Source: CAIUPE01 sp046092445
Lineage (GTDB): Bacteria > Pseudomonadota > Alphaproteobacteria > Rhizobiales > Beijerinckiaceae
Assembly (NCBI GenBank): GCA_046092445.1
Contig: JBJTDR010000017.1
Coordinates: forward strand, 1-64,000
Direction of reading: 5' to 3'
DNA: 64,000 nt
In this document: positions 43,417 to 51,389 of the stretch, piece after piece
How the letters are laid out: every line of letters begins with the position of its first letter
Numbering within the stretch: position 1 is the stretch's first letter
Notes under the pieces: generated by a model
What the model saw: only the letters and a program-made list of their open reading frames with translations
Told to the model about the DNA's origin: nothing
Database searches by the model: none
Translations under genes and position numbers: made by a program

Positions 43417-44265
43417 TCAAAGCCGCTCGACAGAAAAACGCAGGTTGGGTGCCACAAACACCCCCTGCGCTTCAATAAGCTGAAGCTCCTGTTTGCCGCT
43501 GGCCGCCGTTACTTCGAGCAGGTCATACACCGAGGCTGCAGCCAGCCGCATCGCCTCGGCGGGGTAACCTGTTCGGAGACAATGCGCCAGAAACAGCGCC
43601 GCCGTCACATCGCCGGCGCCATTCGGGCGAATGTCCAGCTTTGGCGTTCTGAGGCGCCAGAGTGACGCGCCATCGGAAACAAGCATATCGAACGCGTCGG
43701 GCGGAGTGTCCGGCATCAGCGCGGAGGTAACGAGCACGATGCCCGGTCCCGCCCGATGCATCGCCTCGATCGCCCGCCGCATCGAGGCCAAATCGTGGCA
43801 GACAATCCCCGTCAGCGCCTCGAACTCAAACAGGTTCGGCGTGATAATATCCGCTCTCGGCACAACATGATCGCGCATGAACCCGGGCACATCGGGCCGC
43901 ACAAAAATGCCCTTGCCGACATCCCCGAGCACCGGATCGCAGCAATAGAGCGCTTCGGGATTGGCGGTCTTCACCCGCTCCACCGCCTCCAGAATGGCAC
44001 CGCCAATCTCGATTGATCCCAGATATCCCGAGAGCACCGCCTCGCACGTCGCAAAATCCGACCGCTCCGAAATCCCCGCGACAATATCCGCGATGATCGC
44101 CGCATCAAAAACCCGCCCCTTCGGCGCCCCATACCCCGTATGCGCCGCAAATTGCACCGTATGCACCGGCCACACCTCGAAGCCGAGACGCTGCAGTGGA
44201 AATACCGCGGCGGAATTTCCGACATGGCCGTAAGCGACATGGGACTGGATGGAGAGAATTGGCAT
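43417..44265 (-). CDS. pdxY: Pyridoxal kinase
   Basis: Phosphorylates pyridoxal to PLP in the salvage route; 282 residues of the ribokinase fold. Motifs: ILSIQSHVAYGHVGNSAAVFP at the start, VHTVQFAAHTGYG, VLSGYLGS, CDPVLGDVGKGIFV, ITPNLFEFEALTG, and the ATP/catalytic motif PNGAGDVTAALFLAH with the base Asp in GAGD. Length and order fit PdxY. It may supply PLP for the aminotransferases elsewhere; no functional neighbour is evident. Confidence 0.94.
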   Translation of the reverse strand: MPILSIQSHVAYGHVGNSAAVFPLQRLGFEVWPVHTVQFAAHTGYGAPKGRVFDAAIIADIVAGISERSDFATCEAVLSGYLGSIEIGGAILEAVERVKTANPEALYCCDPVLGDVGKGIFVRPDVPGFMRDHVVPRADIITPNLFEFEALTGIVCHDLASMRRAIEAMHRAGPGIVLVTSALMPDTPPDAFDMLVSDGASLWRLRTPKLDIRPNGAGDVTAALFLAHCLRTGYPAEAMRLAAASVYDLLEVTAASGKQELQLIEAQGVFVAPNLRFSVERL

Positions 44266-44370
44266 GAAAGAGGCTTAAAAGGAGAGGATGGACATTGCAA
44301 GCCCGTTTGCTTTACGACGCCAGACGCGCGCCCACTGACCTTTCCTCACCAAAAAGCCCTTGTTGAAAAT

Positions 44371-44398
44371 AACCTAGCTATACGTCTAGGTTTATGAT
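44371..44398 (+). promoter_or_regulatory. Dyad operator over the promoter of the DUF4160/DUF2442 pair
   Basis: AACCTAG at 44371-44377 and CTAGGTT at 44386-44392 form a perfect 7-bp inverted repeat with an 8-bp spacer. A TATGAT -10 box follows at 44393-44398, 12 bases before the GTG start at 44410. No matching -35 is at 17 bp, so the dyad takes the place of the -35 region. This is the layout of self-repressing small operons, consistent with a toxin-antitoxin-like pair. Confidence 0.5.
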
Positions 44399-44409
44399 AG
44401 ACTCTTCAA

Positions 44410-44655
44410 GTGCCAACCGTTTTAACCCTTCGAAATATCCGCATCATGATCTACCCGAACGATCACCCGCCTCCACATGTCCACGCACTCAAACGAGACG
44501 GAGCGCGCGCTAAGTTCGACCTGAACTATCCGGATGGCCCTGTTGTCTTGGTCCAACAAATCGGGTTCCGCCTGTCGGTGATCGCTGAAATGGGTGAAGC
44601 GATCGCGAATAATTTAACCGATATCTATCATCGATGGAGAGCGCTGCATGGCTGA
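44410..44655 (+). CDS. DUF4160 domain protein
   Basis: 81-residue protein with the family pattern RIMIYPNDHPPPHVHALKRD near the start and a C-terminal helix IANNLTDIYHRWRAL. DUF4160 proteins are commonly paired with DUF2442 proteins and have been proposed as toxin-antitoxin-like, without firm biochemistry. GTG start at 44410; its 3' end overlaps the next gene by 8 bp. It appears as an isolated accessory cassette between pdxY and ilvC. Confidence 0.87.
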   Translation: MPTVLTLRNIRIMIYPNDHPPPHVHALKRDGARAKFDLNYPDGPVVLVQQIGFRLSVIAEMGEAIANNLTDIYHRWRALHG

Positions 44656-45043
44656 ATTCAAAGCTCCGACCGAACAAGAATTCGAATTGATCACACGCAA
44701 AACGGCGCGGCGCATGAAGCATCAGCTCCTCGCCGTGACCGCCCGATATGACCCGCGCAGCAGGAATGTGATGATCACGTTGAATACGGGCGCAATTGTC
44801 GGGTTCCCGCTCGCTTTCCTTCCGGGTCTTGAGCGGGCAACGCCAGACGATTTACGCAAGATCGAGATTGAGGGCGGCGGCTATGGCCTTCATGTTCCGC
44901 GTCTTGACGCTGATGTCTCCATTCCAAGCCTGTTGGCCGATCATCTTGGTTCATCCCTCATGAAACGCGCCATTAGCCGGGCCACCGCATCCAAAGCCAA
45001 TGGCCGTCTTGGTGGCAGACCAAAAAAGCCGTTAGCGGCTTGA
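44648..45043 (+). CDS. DUF2442 domain protein
   Basis: 131 residues. The central part, VTARYDPRSRNVMITLNTGA followed by VGFPLAFLPGLERATPDDLR and IEIEGGGYGLHVPRLDADVS, is the DUF2442 domain. A C-terminal basic tail with GRLGGRPKKP resembles an AT-hook-like DNA-binding element and might let this partner bind the dyad at 44371. It is translated from an ATG inside the end of the DUF4160 gene. A terminator follows. Confidence 0.87.
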   Translation: MAEFKAPTEQEFELITRKTARRMKHQLLAVTARYDPRSRNVMITLNTGAIVGFPLAFLPGLERATPDDLRKIEIEGGGYGLHVPRLDADVSIPSLLADHLGSSLMKRAISRATASKANGRLGGRPKKPLAA

Positions 45044-45053
45044 GTGTCGAGAC

Positions 45054-45080
45054 AAAAAATCCCGCCGAAGCGGGATTTTT
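45054..45080. terminator. Bidirectional terminator between DUF2442 gene and ilvC
   Basis: AAAAAATCCCGC-CGAA-GCGGGATTTTT: a perfect GC stem with an A run on one side and a T run on the other, so it can end transcription from both the plus-strand pair and the minus-strand ilvC. It lies between the stop codons at 45043 and 45110. Confidence 0.92.
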
Positions 45081-45109
45081 CAATCGCAAAAGGGCTCAAG
45101 CCCAAATAA

Positions 45110-46129
45110 TCAGTTCTTCGCCTTGTCGACGAGCTTGTTCTTGGCGATCCATGGCATCATGGCGCGGAGCTTGCCGCCCACTTCTTCGATCTGATGCGCA
45201 TTGTGCCGCGCGCGGACGGCCTTGAACGAGGTCTGGTTGACCTTGTTCTCAAGCATCCAATCGCGCGTGAATTTGCCGGTCTGAATGTCGTCCAGAACGC
45301 GCTTCATCTCCGCCTTTGTCTCGGACGTGATGATCCGCGGGCCGGTGACGTATTCGCCATATTCCGCCGTGTTCGAGATCGAGTAATTCATGTTGGCAAT
45401 CCCGCCTTCATAAATCAGATCAACGATCAGCTTCACTTCGTGCAAGCACTCGAAATACGCCATTTCCGGCGCATAGCCCGCTTCCACCAGCGTCTCAAAA
45501 CCAGCGCGGATCAGCTCAACCAAACCGCCGCAGAGCACAACCTGCTCGCCGAACAAATCGGTTTCGCATTCCTCCTTGAACGTCGTCTCGATAATGCCTG
45601 CACGACCGCCACCATTGGCCGAGGCGTAGGACAGGCCAAGGTCATGCGCATTGCCCGTCGCGTCCTGATGAATCGCGATCAACGTCGGCACGCCGCCGCC
45701 CTTCTGGTATTCGGAGCGCACCGTATGCCCCGGGCCCTTCGGCGCAACCATCAGCACGTCGAGATCCTTGCGCGGCTCGATCAGGTTGAAATGGACATTG
45801 AGACCATGCGCGAAGAGCAACGCCGCGCCCTTTTTCATGTTGGAATGCAATTCGTCGCGGTAGATATCGGCCTGCAATTCGTCCGGCGTCAGCATCATGA
45901 CGACATCGGCCCATTTCGCGGCTTCCACAACCGTCATGACCTTCAAGCCCTCGACCTCGGCCTTCTTGACCGTCGGGGAACCGGCGCGCAATGCCACGGC
46001 GATATTTTTCACACCGCTGTCGCGCAGGTTCAGCGCATGGGCATGGCCCTGCGAACCGTAGCCGACAATGGCGACATTCCTGCCCTTGATGAGATTCACG
46101 TCGGCGTCACGATCATAATAGACACGCAT
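45110..46129 (-). CDS. ilvC: Ketol-acid reductoisomerase
   Basis: NADPH-dependent isomeroreductase of valine and isoleucine synthesis; 339 residues, class I short form. N-terminal MRVYYDRDADVNLIKGRNVA, nucleotide motif AIVGYGSQGHAHALNLRDSG, MMLTPDELQADIYRDEL, VAPKGPGHTVRSEYQKGGG, and metal-ligand helices with ETDLFGEQVVLCGGLVELI and AYFECLHEVKLIVDLIYEGG. Last of the ilv genes in this block, about 95 bp after the LysE gene. No leader peptide was found in front of it. Confidence 0.97.
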   Translation of the reverse strand: MRVYYDRDADVNLIKGRNVAIVGYGSQGHAHALNLRDSGVKNIAVALRAGSPTVKKAEVEGLKVMTVVEAAKWADVVMMLTPDELQADIYRDELHSNMKKGAALLFAHGLNVHFNLIEPRKDLDVLMVAPKGPGHTVRSEYQKGGGVPTLIAIHQDATGNAHDLGLSYASANGGGRAGIIETTFKEECETDLFGEQVVLCGGLVELIRAGFETLVEAGYAPEMAYFECLHEVKLIVDLIYEGGIANMNYSISNTAEYGEYVTGPRIITSETKAEMKRVLDDIQTGKFTRDWMLENKVNQTSFKAVRARHNAHQIEEVGGKLRAMMPWIAKNKLVDKAKN

Positions 46130-46225
46130 GTAGAAGGCTCCCTGAAGTGCGATATTTTACACGAGTGAACAGCGATTAAGCTTCGGAAGCGCGATGGTCA
46201 AGCACGAAGGCCGAAATCGGCCGGT

Positions 46226-46831
46226 TCACGGGATCAGTTCACGGATAAAGGGCAGCGTCGACAGCAGCAGGAGCACCGCCATTCCGACGTTAAAGATCCT
46301 CAATCGCGCAGGAACCGACAGAAATCCGCGCAATGCGACACCAAAACCCGCCCAACAACTCACACTCGGAAGATTTATAACACCGAATGTACCCGCAACC
46401 ACAACAACGCTGAGATAATACATTTCGGGGACCGTGTAGAGCGTCGTCGCTGTCAATGCCATCGCCCACGCCTTCGGATTGATCCACTGGAACAACGCCG
46501 CCTCGATAAACGTCATCGGCCGCGCCTTCGCATCCCCTGAACCGAGCGACCCGCTGGAAGCGAGCTTCCACGAAAGCCAGACCATGTAAACGAGCGCGAG
46601 AACTCTGAGAGCATTGAACACGATCGGAAACAGCGTCAGCACCGCGCCAAGGCCGAACCCGACAAGCGCAACCATCGCGGTGAAGCCGAACGCAATACCC
46701 AGCATATGCGGGAAGGTCTGCCTGAACCCGAAATTTACTCCCGAGGCAAGCAGCATCAGATTATTCGGCCCGGGTGTCACCGAGGTCACAAAGGCATAAA
46801 GCGCCAGCGCGATGAGGGATTCATGTGTCAT
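46226..46831 (-). CDS. LysE-family amino acid exporter
   Basis: 201-residue inner-membrane protein with about six helices. The LysE/RhtB start is clear (ALYAFVTSVTPGPNNLMLLASG, with the conserved TPGPN), followed by QTFPHMLGIAFGFTAMV and WINPKAWAMALTATTLYT. Members export amino acids such as threonine, homoserine or leucine. Its position between mazF and ilvC makes a branched-chain amino acid plausible, but that is inference. Its ATG lies within the last 11 bases of mazF. Confidence 0.9.
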   Translation of the reverse strand: MTHESLIALALYAFVTSVTPGPNNLMLLASGVNFGFRQTFPHMLGIAFGFTAMVALVGFGLGAVLTLFPIVFNALRVLALVYMVWLSWKLASSGSLGSGDAKARPMTFIEAALFQWINPKAWAMALTATTLYTVPEMYYLSVVVVAGTFGVINLPSVSCWAGFGVALRGFLSVPARLRIFNVGMAVLLLLSTLPFIRELIP

Positions 46832-47174
46832 CGGATGCGATCTTGAAAATGCCCATTAATAGGCCGAGAACTTCACGTACCGCGTACAAATCGGCATCCG
46901 GAACGCGGGCAATAAAATCAAAAATCCGCGACTGCCGCTCAATCGCACGAATTTGATCAGTCAATATGACACCGGAAATTGGCAGACCATCAGATAGCCT
47001 TACCTCCGTTTGCCACCCCCTCGCCCGCGAAGAGATCGGACAAACAATCACACGATTGGACCGAGAATTGTAAAAATTCTCGGAAACAATCAATACCGGA
47101 CGACGGCCTCCCTGCTCGGTCCCCCGATAGCCATCAAGATCCGCCCAATGAAGATCGCCGGTCTCAAGAGGCAC
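46821..47174 (-). CDS. mazF: MazF/PemK family toxin
   Basis: 117-residue endoribonuclease toxin. The fold's start LETGDLHWADLDGYRGTEQGG and GRRPVLIVSENFYN match MazF, followed by VIVCPISSR and GVILTDQIRAIERQSR with the conserved catalytic TDQIR. The ORF opens at 47231, but a GTG at 47174 overlaps the last codons of mazE, gives the normal length and has GGAAAA upstream, so I chose it. Its 3' end overlaps lysE by 11 bp. Confidence 0.9.
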   Translation of the reverse strand: MPLETGDLHWADLDGYRGTEQGGRRPVLIVSENFYNSRSNRVIVCPISSRARGWQTEVRLSDGLPISGVILTDQIRAIERQSRIFDFIARVPDADLYAVREVLGLLMGIFKIASDDT

Positions 47175-47481
47175 GCTTTTTTCCAGTATGCTTGTTCGAC
47201 CCGGGGTCACGTCGCGAATATTCATCATCAATCAATTCTGAACCGCGGTCCGGTCCCCAATTAACTGTTTCTGACTGCCCCGCGAGACCAAACTCATCCA
47301 TACTCTTAATGAGTTCTTCCAATTTCAACTGCGATGGCTTGTTTGCCGATGTAATGCGAATAACGCGGTCTGCGACATTCATCTCCGCCTCTGAACCGGG
47401 CACAAGCCGCATCTCGTCCATCACCGCCTTCGGCAGGCGTATGGCCGCGCTATTGCCCCATTTTGCAATCTTGATCCGCAT
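47164..47481 (-). CDS. mazE: MazE-type antitoxin (AbrB fold)
   Basis: 105 residues. The N-terminal swapped-hairpin DNA-binding domain is plain: MRIKIAKWGNSAAIRLPKAV then MRLVPGSEAEMNVADRVIRI. The C-terminal half is acidic and flexible and would wrap the toxin (LEELIKSMDEFGLAG). It precedes mazF with overlapping ends, the usual order. A perfect dyad covers its likely -10 box, consistent with self-repression. Confidence 0.9.
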   Translation of the reverse strand: MRIKIAKWGNSAAIRLPKAVMDEMRLVPGSEAEMNVADRVIRITSANKPSQLKLEELIKSMDEFGLAGQSETVNWGPDRGSELIDDEYSRRDPGSNKHTGKKRAS

Positions 47482-47511
47482 GATGCGCCCCGTCTATCCG
47501 CTTCAAAATGT

Positions 47512-47546
47512 ATCTACATTGTAGATCATTTTTACAAGACGCGCAA
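47512..47546 (-). promoter_or_regulatory. mazE promoter with embedded operator dyad
   Basis: The perfect inverted repeat ATCTAC-N3-GTAGAT spans 47512-47526. On the minus strand the sequence TACAAT (47518-47523) lies inside it and is preceded, after exactly 17 bases, by TTGCGC (47541-47546), giving a sigma-70-like promoter. A MazE dimer on the dyad would block RNA polymerase. The promoter lies between the ilvN stop and mazE, so the module can be expressed independently of ilvN. Confidence 0.65.
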
Positions 47547-47559
47547 ACGCAATCCGCCG

Positions 47560-48093
47560 TCAAAACGCCGCCACACCGCGTGCCATCGCTGCAATTCCGG
47601 TCCGGGAGACTTCCGCCAGGCCAAGCTCCGACACCGCCCGCAAATAGCGCTCAATCTCTTCGCTCGTACCCGTCAGTTCGAATACGAACGAGTTGAGCGT
47701 TGCATCAACCGTCCGCGCACCGAAAGCCGCTGCAAGCCTCAGCGCCTCGCTCCGCGACTCGCCCTTGCCGACGAGCTTCACAAGCGCCAGTTCCCGCTCG
47801 ATCGCCTCGCCTTCCGTCGTCAGGTCAACAACGCGATGCACCGGCACAAGCCGGTCGAGCTGGTGCTTGATCTGCTCGATCACCATCGCCGTTCCGGTTG
47901 TCACAATCGTGATCCGCGACACATGCTTCTCATGCTCCGTCTCGGAGACGGTCAGGCTCTCGATATTATACCCCCGGCCGGAAAAGAGCCCGGCAATGCG
48001 CGCCAGCACACCCGGCTCATTGTCCACCAGGACGGCAAGCGTGTGGCGGGCGGGAATGCTGGAAACAGGGGCATCGGAATAGTGCGATTTCAT
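47560..48093 (-). CDS. ilvN: Acetolactate synthase regulatory (small) subunit
   Basis: 177 residues: N-terminal ACT domain (HTLAVLVDNEPGVLARIAGL, FSGRGYNIESLTVSETE, and SRITIVTTG) that binds valine, then a C-terminal half with LVKLVGKGESRSEAL typical of IlvH/IlvN. It activates the large subunit and confers feedback inhibition. In most relatives it follows the large subunit closely; here VapBC and a GST gene lie between them. No intervening promoter was recognised. Confidence 0.95.
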   Translation of the reverse strand: MKSHYSDAPVSSIPARHTLAVLVDNEPGVLARIAGLFSGRGYNIESLTVSETEHEKHVSRITIVTTGTAMVIEQIKHQLDRLVPVHRVVDLTTEGEAIERELALVKLVGKGESRSEALRLAAAFGARTVDATLNSFVFELTGTSEEIERYLRAVSELGLAEVSRTGIAAMARGVAAF

Positions 48094-48129
48094 CGGAATG
48101 ATCTTTCAGACTGGAACGGATTTACAAGA

Positions 48130-48804
48130 TTAAGGCCGGAACGGGCCAATAGGCGCTTCATCAATTTCATCATGCGCGACAATCCACGGCTCCTGCATCG
48201 CATCTTTCTGCCATGCCGAGAAGCTCGCCGTGTCCATCACCGCATCCATATAGCGGCGAATGTGGGGGGCAACTGCAATCGAATAACTCTGAAAGCGCGT
48301 CACAACCGGCGCATACATCGCATCCGCCGCGCAGAACGCCCCGAAGAGAAACGGCCCCTGCCCGCCAAACCGCGTCAGCGCATCCGTCCAAAGCTTCGTG
48401 ATCCGCGCCACATCCTTTGCAACAAGCTCGCCACGGTCGATTTGAGCATAGCGCTTGCGCAAATTCATCGGGCACGCGCCCCTGATCCCGCGAAATCCGG
48501 CGTGCATTTCATTCGAGATGACCCGCGCAAAAGTCCGCGCCTTAATCTCGCGCGGCCAGACATGCTTGTGCGGAAACCGGTCAGCGAGATATTCCATAAT
48601 CGCGAGCGACTCCCAGACGGTCACCTCCCCGTCCACGAGGATCGGCACCGTATTCCCCGCCTGATAGGCGTTCACACGCGGACGGAACTCGGGCGTATCA
48701 AGCGGGATCAAATCCTCCTCGAACGCGATACCAAGCTCCGTCATCAAAATCCATGGCCGGAGAGACCACGACGAATACGCCTTGTTCCCGATAGCAAGTT
48801 TCAA
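48130..48804 (-). CDS. Glutathione S-transferase family protein
   Basis: 224 residues. The N-terminal thioredoxin-like domain has SSWSLRPWILMTELGIAFEE, the cis-Pro region NTVPILVDGEVTVWESLAIM and EYLADRFPHKHVWP; the rest is the all-helical C-terminal domain. The Ser in SSWSLRP is the probable glutathione-activating residue. The ATG overlaps the vapC stop as ATGA, so this enzyme gene is translationally coupled to a toxin gene, an odd pairing. Substrate unknown. Confidence 0.9.
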   Translation of the reverse strand: MKLAIGNKAYSSWSLRPWILMTELGIAFEEDLIPLDTPEFRPRVNAYQAGNTVPILVDGEVTVWESLAIMEYLADRFPHKHVWPREIKARTFARVISNEMHAGFRGIRGACPMNLRKRYAQIDRGELVAKDVARITKLWTDALTRFGGQGPFLFGAFCAADAMYAPVVTRFQSYSIAVAPHIRRYMDAVMDTASFSAWQKDAMQEPWIVAHDEIDEAPIGPFRP

Positions 48805-49208
48805 AGGCCCATCTCCTGAACAGAATTAACGCGAGGTCTAACACCGAGAGCCGACGACCGCTTGATGAAGGGCATATCCGATGTAACAAACGCGTCCGCA
48901 TCCGATGATAAAGAAACATGAAGTGCATCAGGCAACTCAAGGCCTCCTTGGTTCCAGTTAAGCGCCTTCGCGACTGCATCAGACGGATAAAATGAAACAT
49001 TCGGCATGGCCTGCAAGCGTCGAAATGCCAGCTCTATCTCATTGCGCGGCACGTTATAAACGGCGCGAAGCACCCACTCGCTTTCCAGTAATACCGTGGC
49101 TGTCACCAAAATGAGGTTATGTCTCATGACATCAAGAACTTTATCCTTCGACGGATCATCTCGCTCCGTTAGAAACGTCACGACGATATTGGTGTCCACC
49201 GAAATCAT
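48801..49208 (-). CDS. vapC: VapC-like PIN-domain toxin
   Basis: 135-residue PIN-domain ribonuclease. Acidic catalytic residues are visible in MISVDTNIVVTFLTERDD (Asp6), LLESEWVL, and the C-terminal LELPDALHVSLSSDADAFVT with further Asp residues. A start three codons upstream (49217) exists, but the ATG at 49208 overlaps the antitoxin stop as ATGA. VapC toxins usually cut tRNA or rRNA. Its own stop overlaps the start of the GST gene. Confidence 0.9.
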   Translation of the reverse strand: MISVDTNIVVTFLTERDDPSKDKVLDVMRHNLILVTATVLLESEWVLRAVYNVPRNEIELAFRRLQAMPNVSFYPSDAVAKALNWNQGGLELPDALHVSLSSDADAFVTSDMPFIKRSSALGVRPRVNSVQEMGL

Positions 49209-49474
49209 CGGCCCCATTCCTTTCGGAATAAAACCGCGATAGCCGCGTCTTCGTCCGCACGCGAAGGCATTGGCCCTCCGACTTTCAGGCAGCCCGCTAC
49301 AGCATCGATTTCACTTTCAGTCGGCAAGCGAAGGGCCTTGCGCACCTGATGCAAGACGATGGCATCGTTCTCGACCCCAACCGACAATGTTGCACCTGCC
49401 TCAAGATGAAGACGGTCACGAATACTTTTCGGGATCACTACCTGTCCCTTGCTGGATACGCGTGTCGTTTCCAC
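49205..49474 (-). CDS. vapB: AbrB/SpoVT-type antitoxin (VapB)
   Basis: 89 residues. The AbrB-type DNA-binding domain is at the start (RVSSKGQVVIPKSIRDRLHL, then GATLSVGVENDAIVLHQVRK); the C-terminal half, ending AAIAVLFRKEWGR, should bind VapC. GTG start at 49474 with GGGAG nearby. Upstream, CCGTC/GACGG at 49501-49505 and 49516-49520 form a small dyad that may be the operator. It is 85 bp after the ilvI stop. Confidence 0.88.
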   Translation of the reverse strand: METTRVSSKGQVVIPKSIRDRLHLEAGATLSVGVENDAIVLHQVRKALRLPTESEIDAVAGCLKVGGPMPSRADEDAAIAVLFRKEWGR

Positions 49475-49559
49475 ACCTTTTCTCCCGTAAAGTCCTCAAT
49501 CCGTCACAAAAGTAAGACGGCAGTAAGATAAGCCTACACCTGTTGTGAGACAAGTCCCG

Positions 49560-51332
49560 TTAAACGAGCGCCTTGCCCTTCGCGTCGATCACATTGCCGA
49601 TATCCTGATCACCGACATCCGTGAGATCGTTCAAAATCATCTCGTTATGCGCTTTGCCCGACGGTATCATCGGGAAACAATTCTCGGTTTTCGCGACAAC
49701 GCAATCGAAAATCACCGGCCGCGGCGTATCGATCATTTCCATGATCGCATCATCGAGCTTGGCCGGATCCGAGCAGCGAATACCGACCGCGCCATAGGCC
49801 TCCGCGAGCTTCACGAAATCAGGCAGCGAATCTGAGTAGCTCTCCGCGTAGCGCCCGCCATGCAGCAATTCCTGCCATTGCCGCACCATGCCCATATACT
49901 CATTGTTGAGAATGAAAATCTTGACCGGCAAACGATACTGCACCGCCGTCGACATTTCCTGCATATTCATCAGAATCGACGCCTCGCCCGCAATATCGAT
50001 CACCAACGCCTTCGGATTCGAAAGCTGCGTGCCGATCGCCGCCGGCAATCCGTATCCCATCGTCCCGAGACCGCCCGACGTCATCCAGCGATTGGGCTCC
50101 TCGAACCGGAAATACTGCGCCGCCCACATCTGGTGCTGGCCCACTTCGGTCGTGATATAGGGGTCGCGATCCTTGGTCAGCGCATAGAGCCGCTCAACCG
50201 CATATTGCGGCTTGATGATGCTGTCGGAGCCGCGATAGGCGAGGCAATTCTTCGCCCGCCATGTGCCGATCTCATCCCACCACGCGCCGATTCGGGTCCG
50301 ATCCGGCTTCGGGAGCAGGGCTTTCCACTCCGCCACCATATCACGCAACACGTTGCCGCAATCGCCTACAATGCCGATGTCCGTTTTCACATTCTTGTTG
50401 ATCGAGGACGGATCAATGTCGACGTGGATTTTCTTCGAGTGCGGCGAAAACGCATTCAGCCGCCCCGTGATCCGGTCATCGAACCGCGCGCCGATGCAGA
50501 TCATCACATCGCAATCGTGCATCGCCATATTGGCCTCATAGGTACCGTGCATCCCGAGCATGCCCATCCATTGCGGATCAGCCGCCGGATAAGCCCCCAG
50601 CCCCATCAAAGTCGATGTGATCGGAAAGCCCGTCAACCGCACGAGTTCACGCAGCATTGCCGAAGCCTCGTGGCCGGAATTGATCACCCCGCCGCCCGTA
50701 TAAAAAATCGGCTTTTTTGCCTGCGCCATCAGCACAACCGCCGAACGGATTTTTTCGATATCGCCTTGCACGCGCGGACGATACGTCTTGTGCTGGTTGT
50801 CCTTCGGACGCTCATAGGTGCCGAGCGCGAATTGCACATCCTTCGGAATATCGACCACCACGGGCCCCGGGCGGCCATTTGCCGCGACATAGAACGCCTC
50901 ATGCAGGATACGCGGCAGATCATCCACCGAACGCACCAGATAATTATGCTTCGTGCAGTGGCGTGTAATGCCCACCGTGTCGCATTCCTGAAACGCATCC
51001 GACCCGATCAGATGCGTCGGCACCTGCCCCGTAATGCAAACCAGCGGGATGGAGTCGAGCATAGCATCGGTCAGTCCGGTCACCGCATTGGTCGCGCCGG
51101 GACCAGATGTCACGAGCACGCAGCCGACCTTGCCGGAGGAGCGCGCATACCCCTCAGCGGCGTGAACGGCAGCCTGCTCGTGCCGCACCAGAACATGCTT
51201 CAACTTGTCTTGCTGGAACATCGCATCGTAAATCGGGAGAACTGCCCCGCCCGGATAGCCGAAAATGTGCTCTACACCCTGATCCAGCAATACCTTCAGC
51301 ACCATCTCCGCGCCGCTCATTTGCTTTGTCAT
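49560..51332 (-). CDS. ilvI: Acetolactate synthase large subunit
   Basis: TPP-dependent catalytic subunit of acetohydroxyacid synthase; 590 residues. VEHIFGYPGGAVLPIYDA with catalytic Glu in LVRHEQAAVHAAEGYAR, TSGPGATNAVTGLTDAM, the central FAD-binding domain with FYTGGGVINSGHEA, and the C-terminal TPP site (TSGGLGTMGYGLPAAIG, DIAGEASILMNMQEMSTA). The Asp of the usual GDGSF-type metal motif reads AGEAS after DI, a conserved variant of IlvB-type enzymes. The ATG at 51332 has GGGAG upstream. An attenuator leader controls it. Confidence 0.96.
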   Translation of the reverse strand: MTKQMSGAEMVLKVLLDQGVEHIFGYPGGAVLPIYDAMFQQDKLKHVLVRHEQAAVHAAEGYARSSGKVGCVLVTSGPGATNAVTGLTDAMLDSIPLVCITGQVPTHLIGSDAFQECDTVGITRHCTKHNYLVRSVDDLPRILHEAFYVAANGRPGPVVVDIPKDVQFALGTYERPKDNQHKTYRPRVQGDIEKIRSAVVLMAQAKKPIFYTGGGVINSGHEASAMLRELVRLTGFPITSTLMGLGAYPAADPQWMGMLGMHGTYEANMAMHDCDVMICIGARFDDRITGRLNAFSPHSKKIHVDIDPSSINKNVKTDIGIVGDCGNVLRDMVAEWKALLPKPDRTRIGAWWDEIGTWRAKNCLAYRGSDSIIKPQYAVERLYALTKDRDPYITTEVGQHQMWAAQYFRFEEPNRWMTSGGLGTMGYGLPAAIGTQLSNPKALVIDIAGEASILMNMQEMSTAVQYRLPVKIFILNNEYMGMVRQWQELLHGGRYAESYSDSLPDFVKLAEAYGAVGIRCSDPAKLDDAIMEMIDTPRPVIFDCVVAKTENCFPMIPSGKAHNEMILNDLTDVGDQDIGNVIDAKGKALV

Positions 51333-51389
51333 CGCCAGTCTCCCGCCTCGCTCCATGTGTCCGTATGGTGCAGTTGAGTGTAGATCAAT

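Noticed and set aside
46209..46222. GGCCGAAATCGGCC hairpin as terminator of lysE
   Set aside because: A perfect stem, but no T run on the minus strand; not enough to call.
47175..47231. Longer mazF starting at 47231
   Set aside because: Would add 19 residues overlapping mazE with no MazF similarity; the GTG at 47174 fits the family.
49860..51377. 505-codon plus-strand ORF opposite ilvI
   Set aside because: Antisense shadow of a conserved gene, rich in Arg/His/Ile from the reversed codon pattern.
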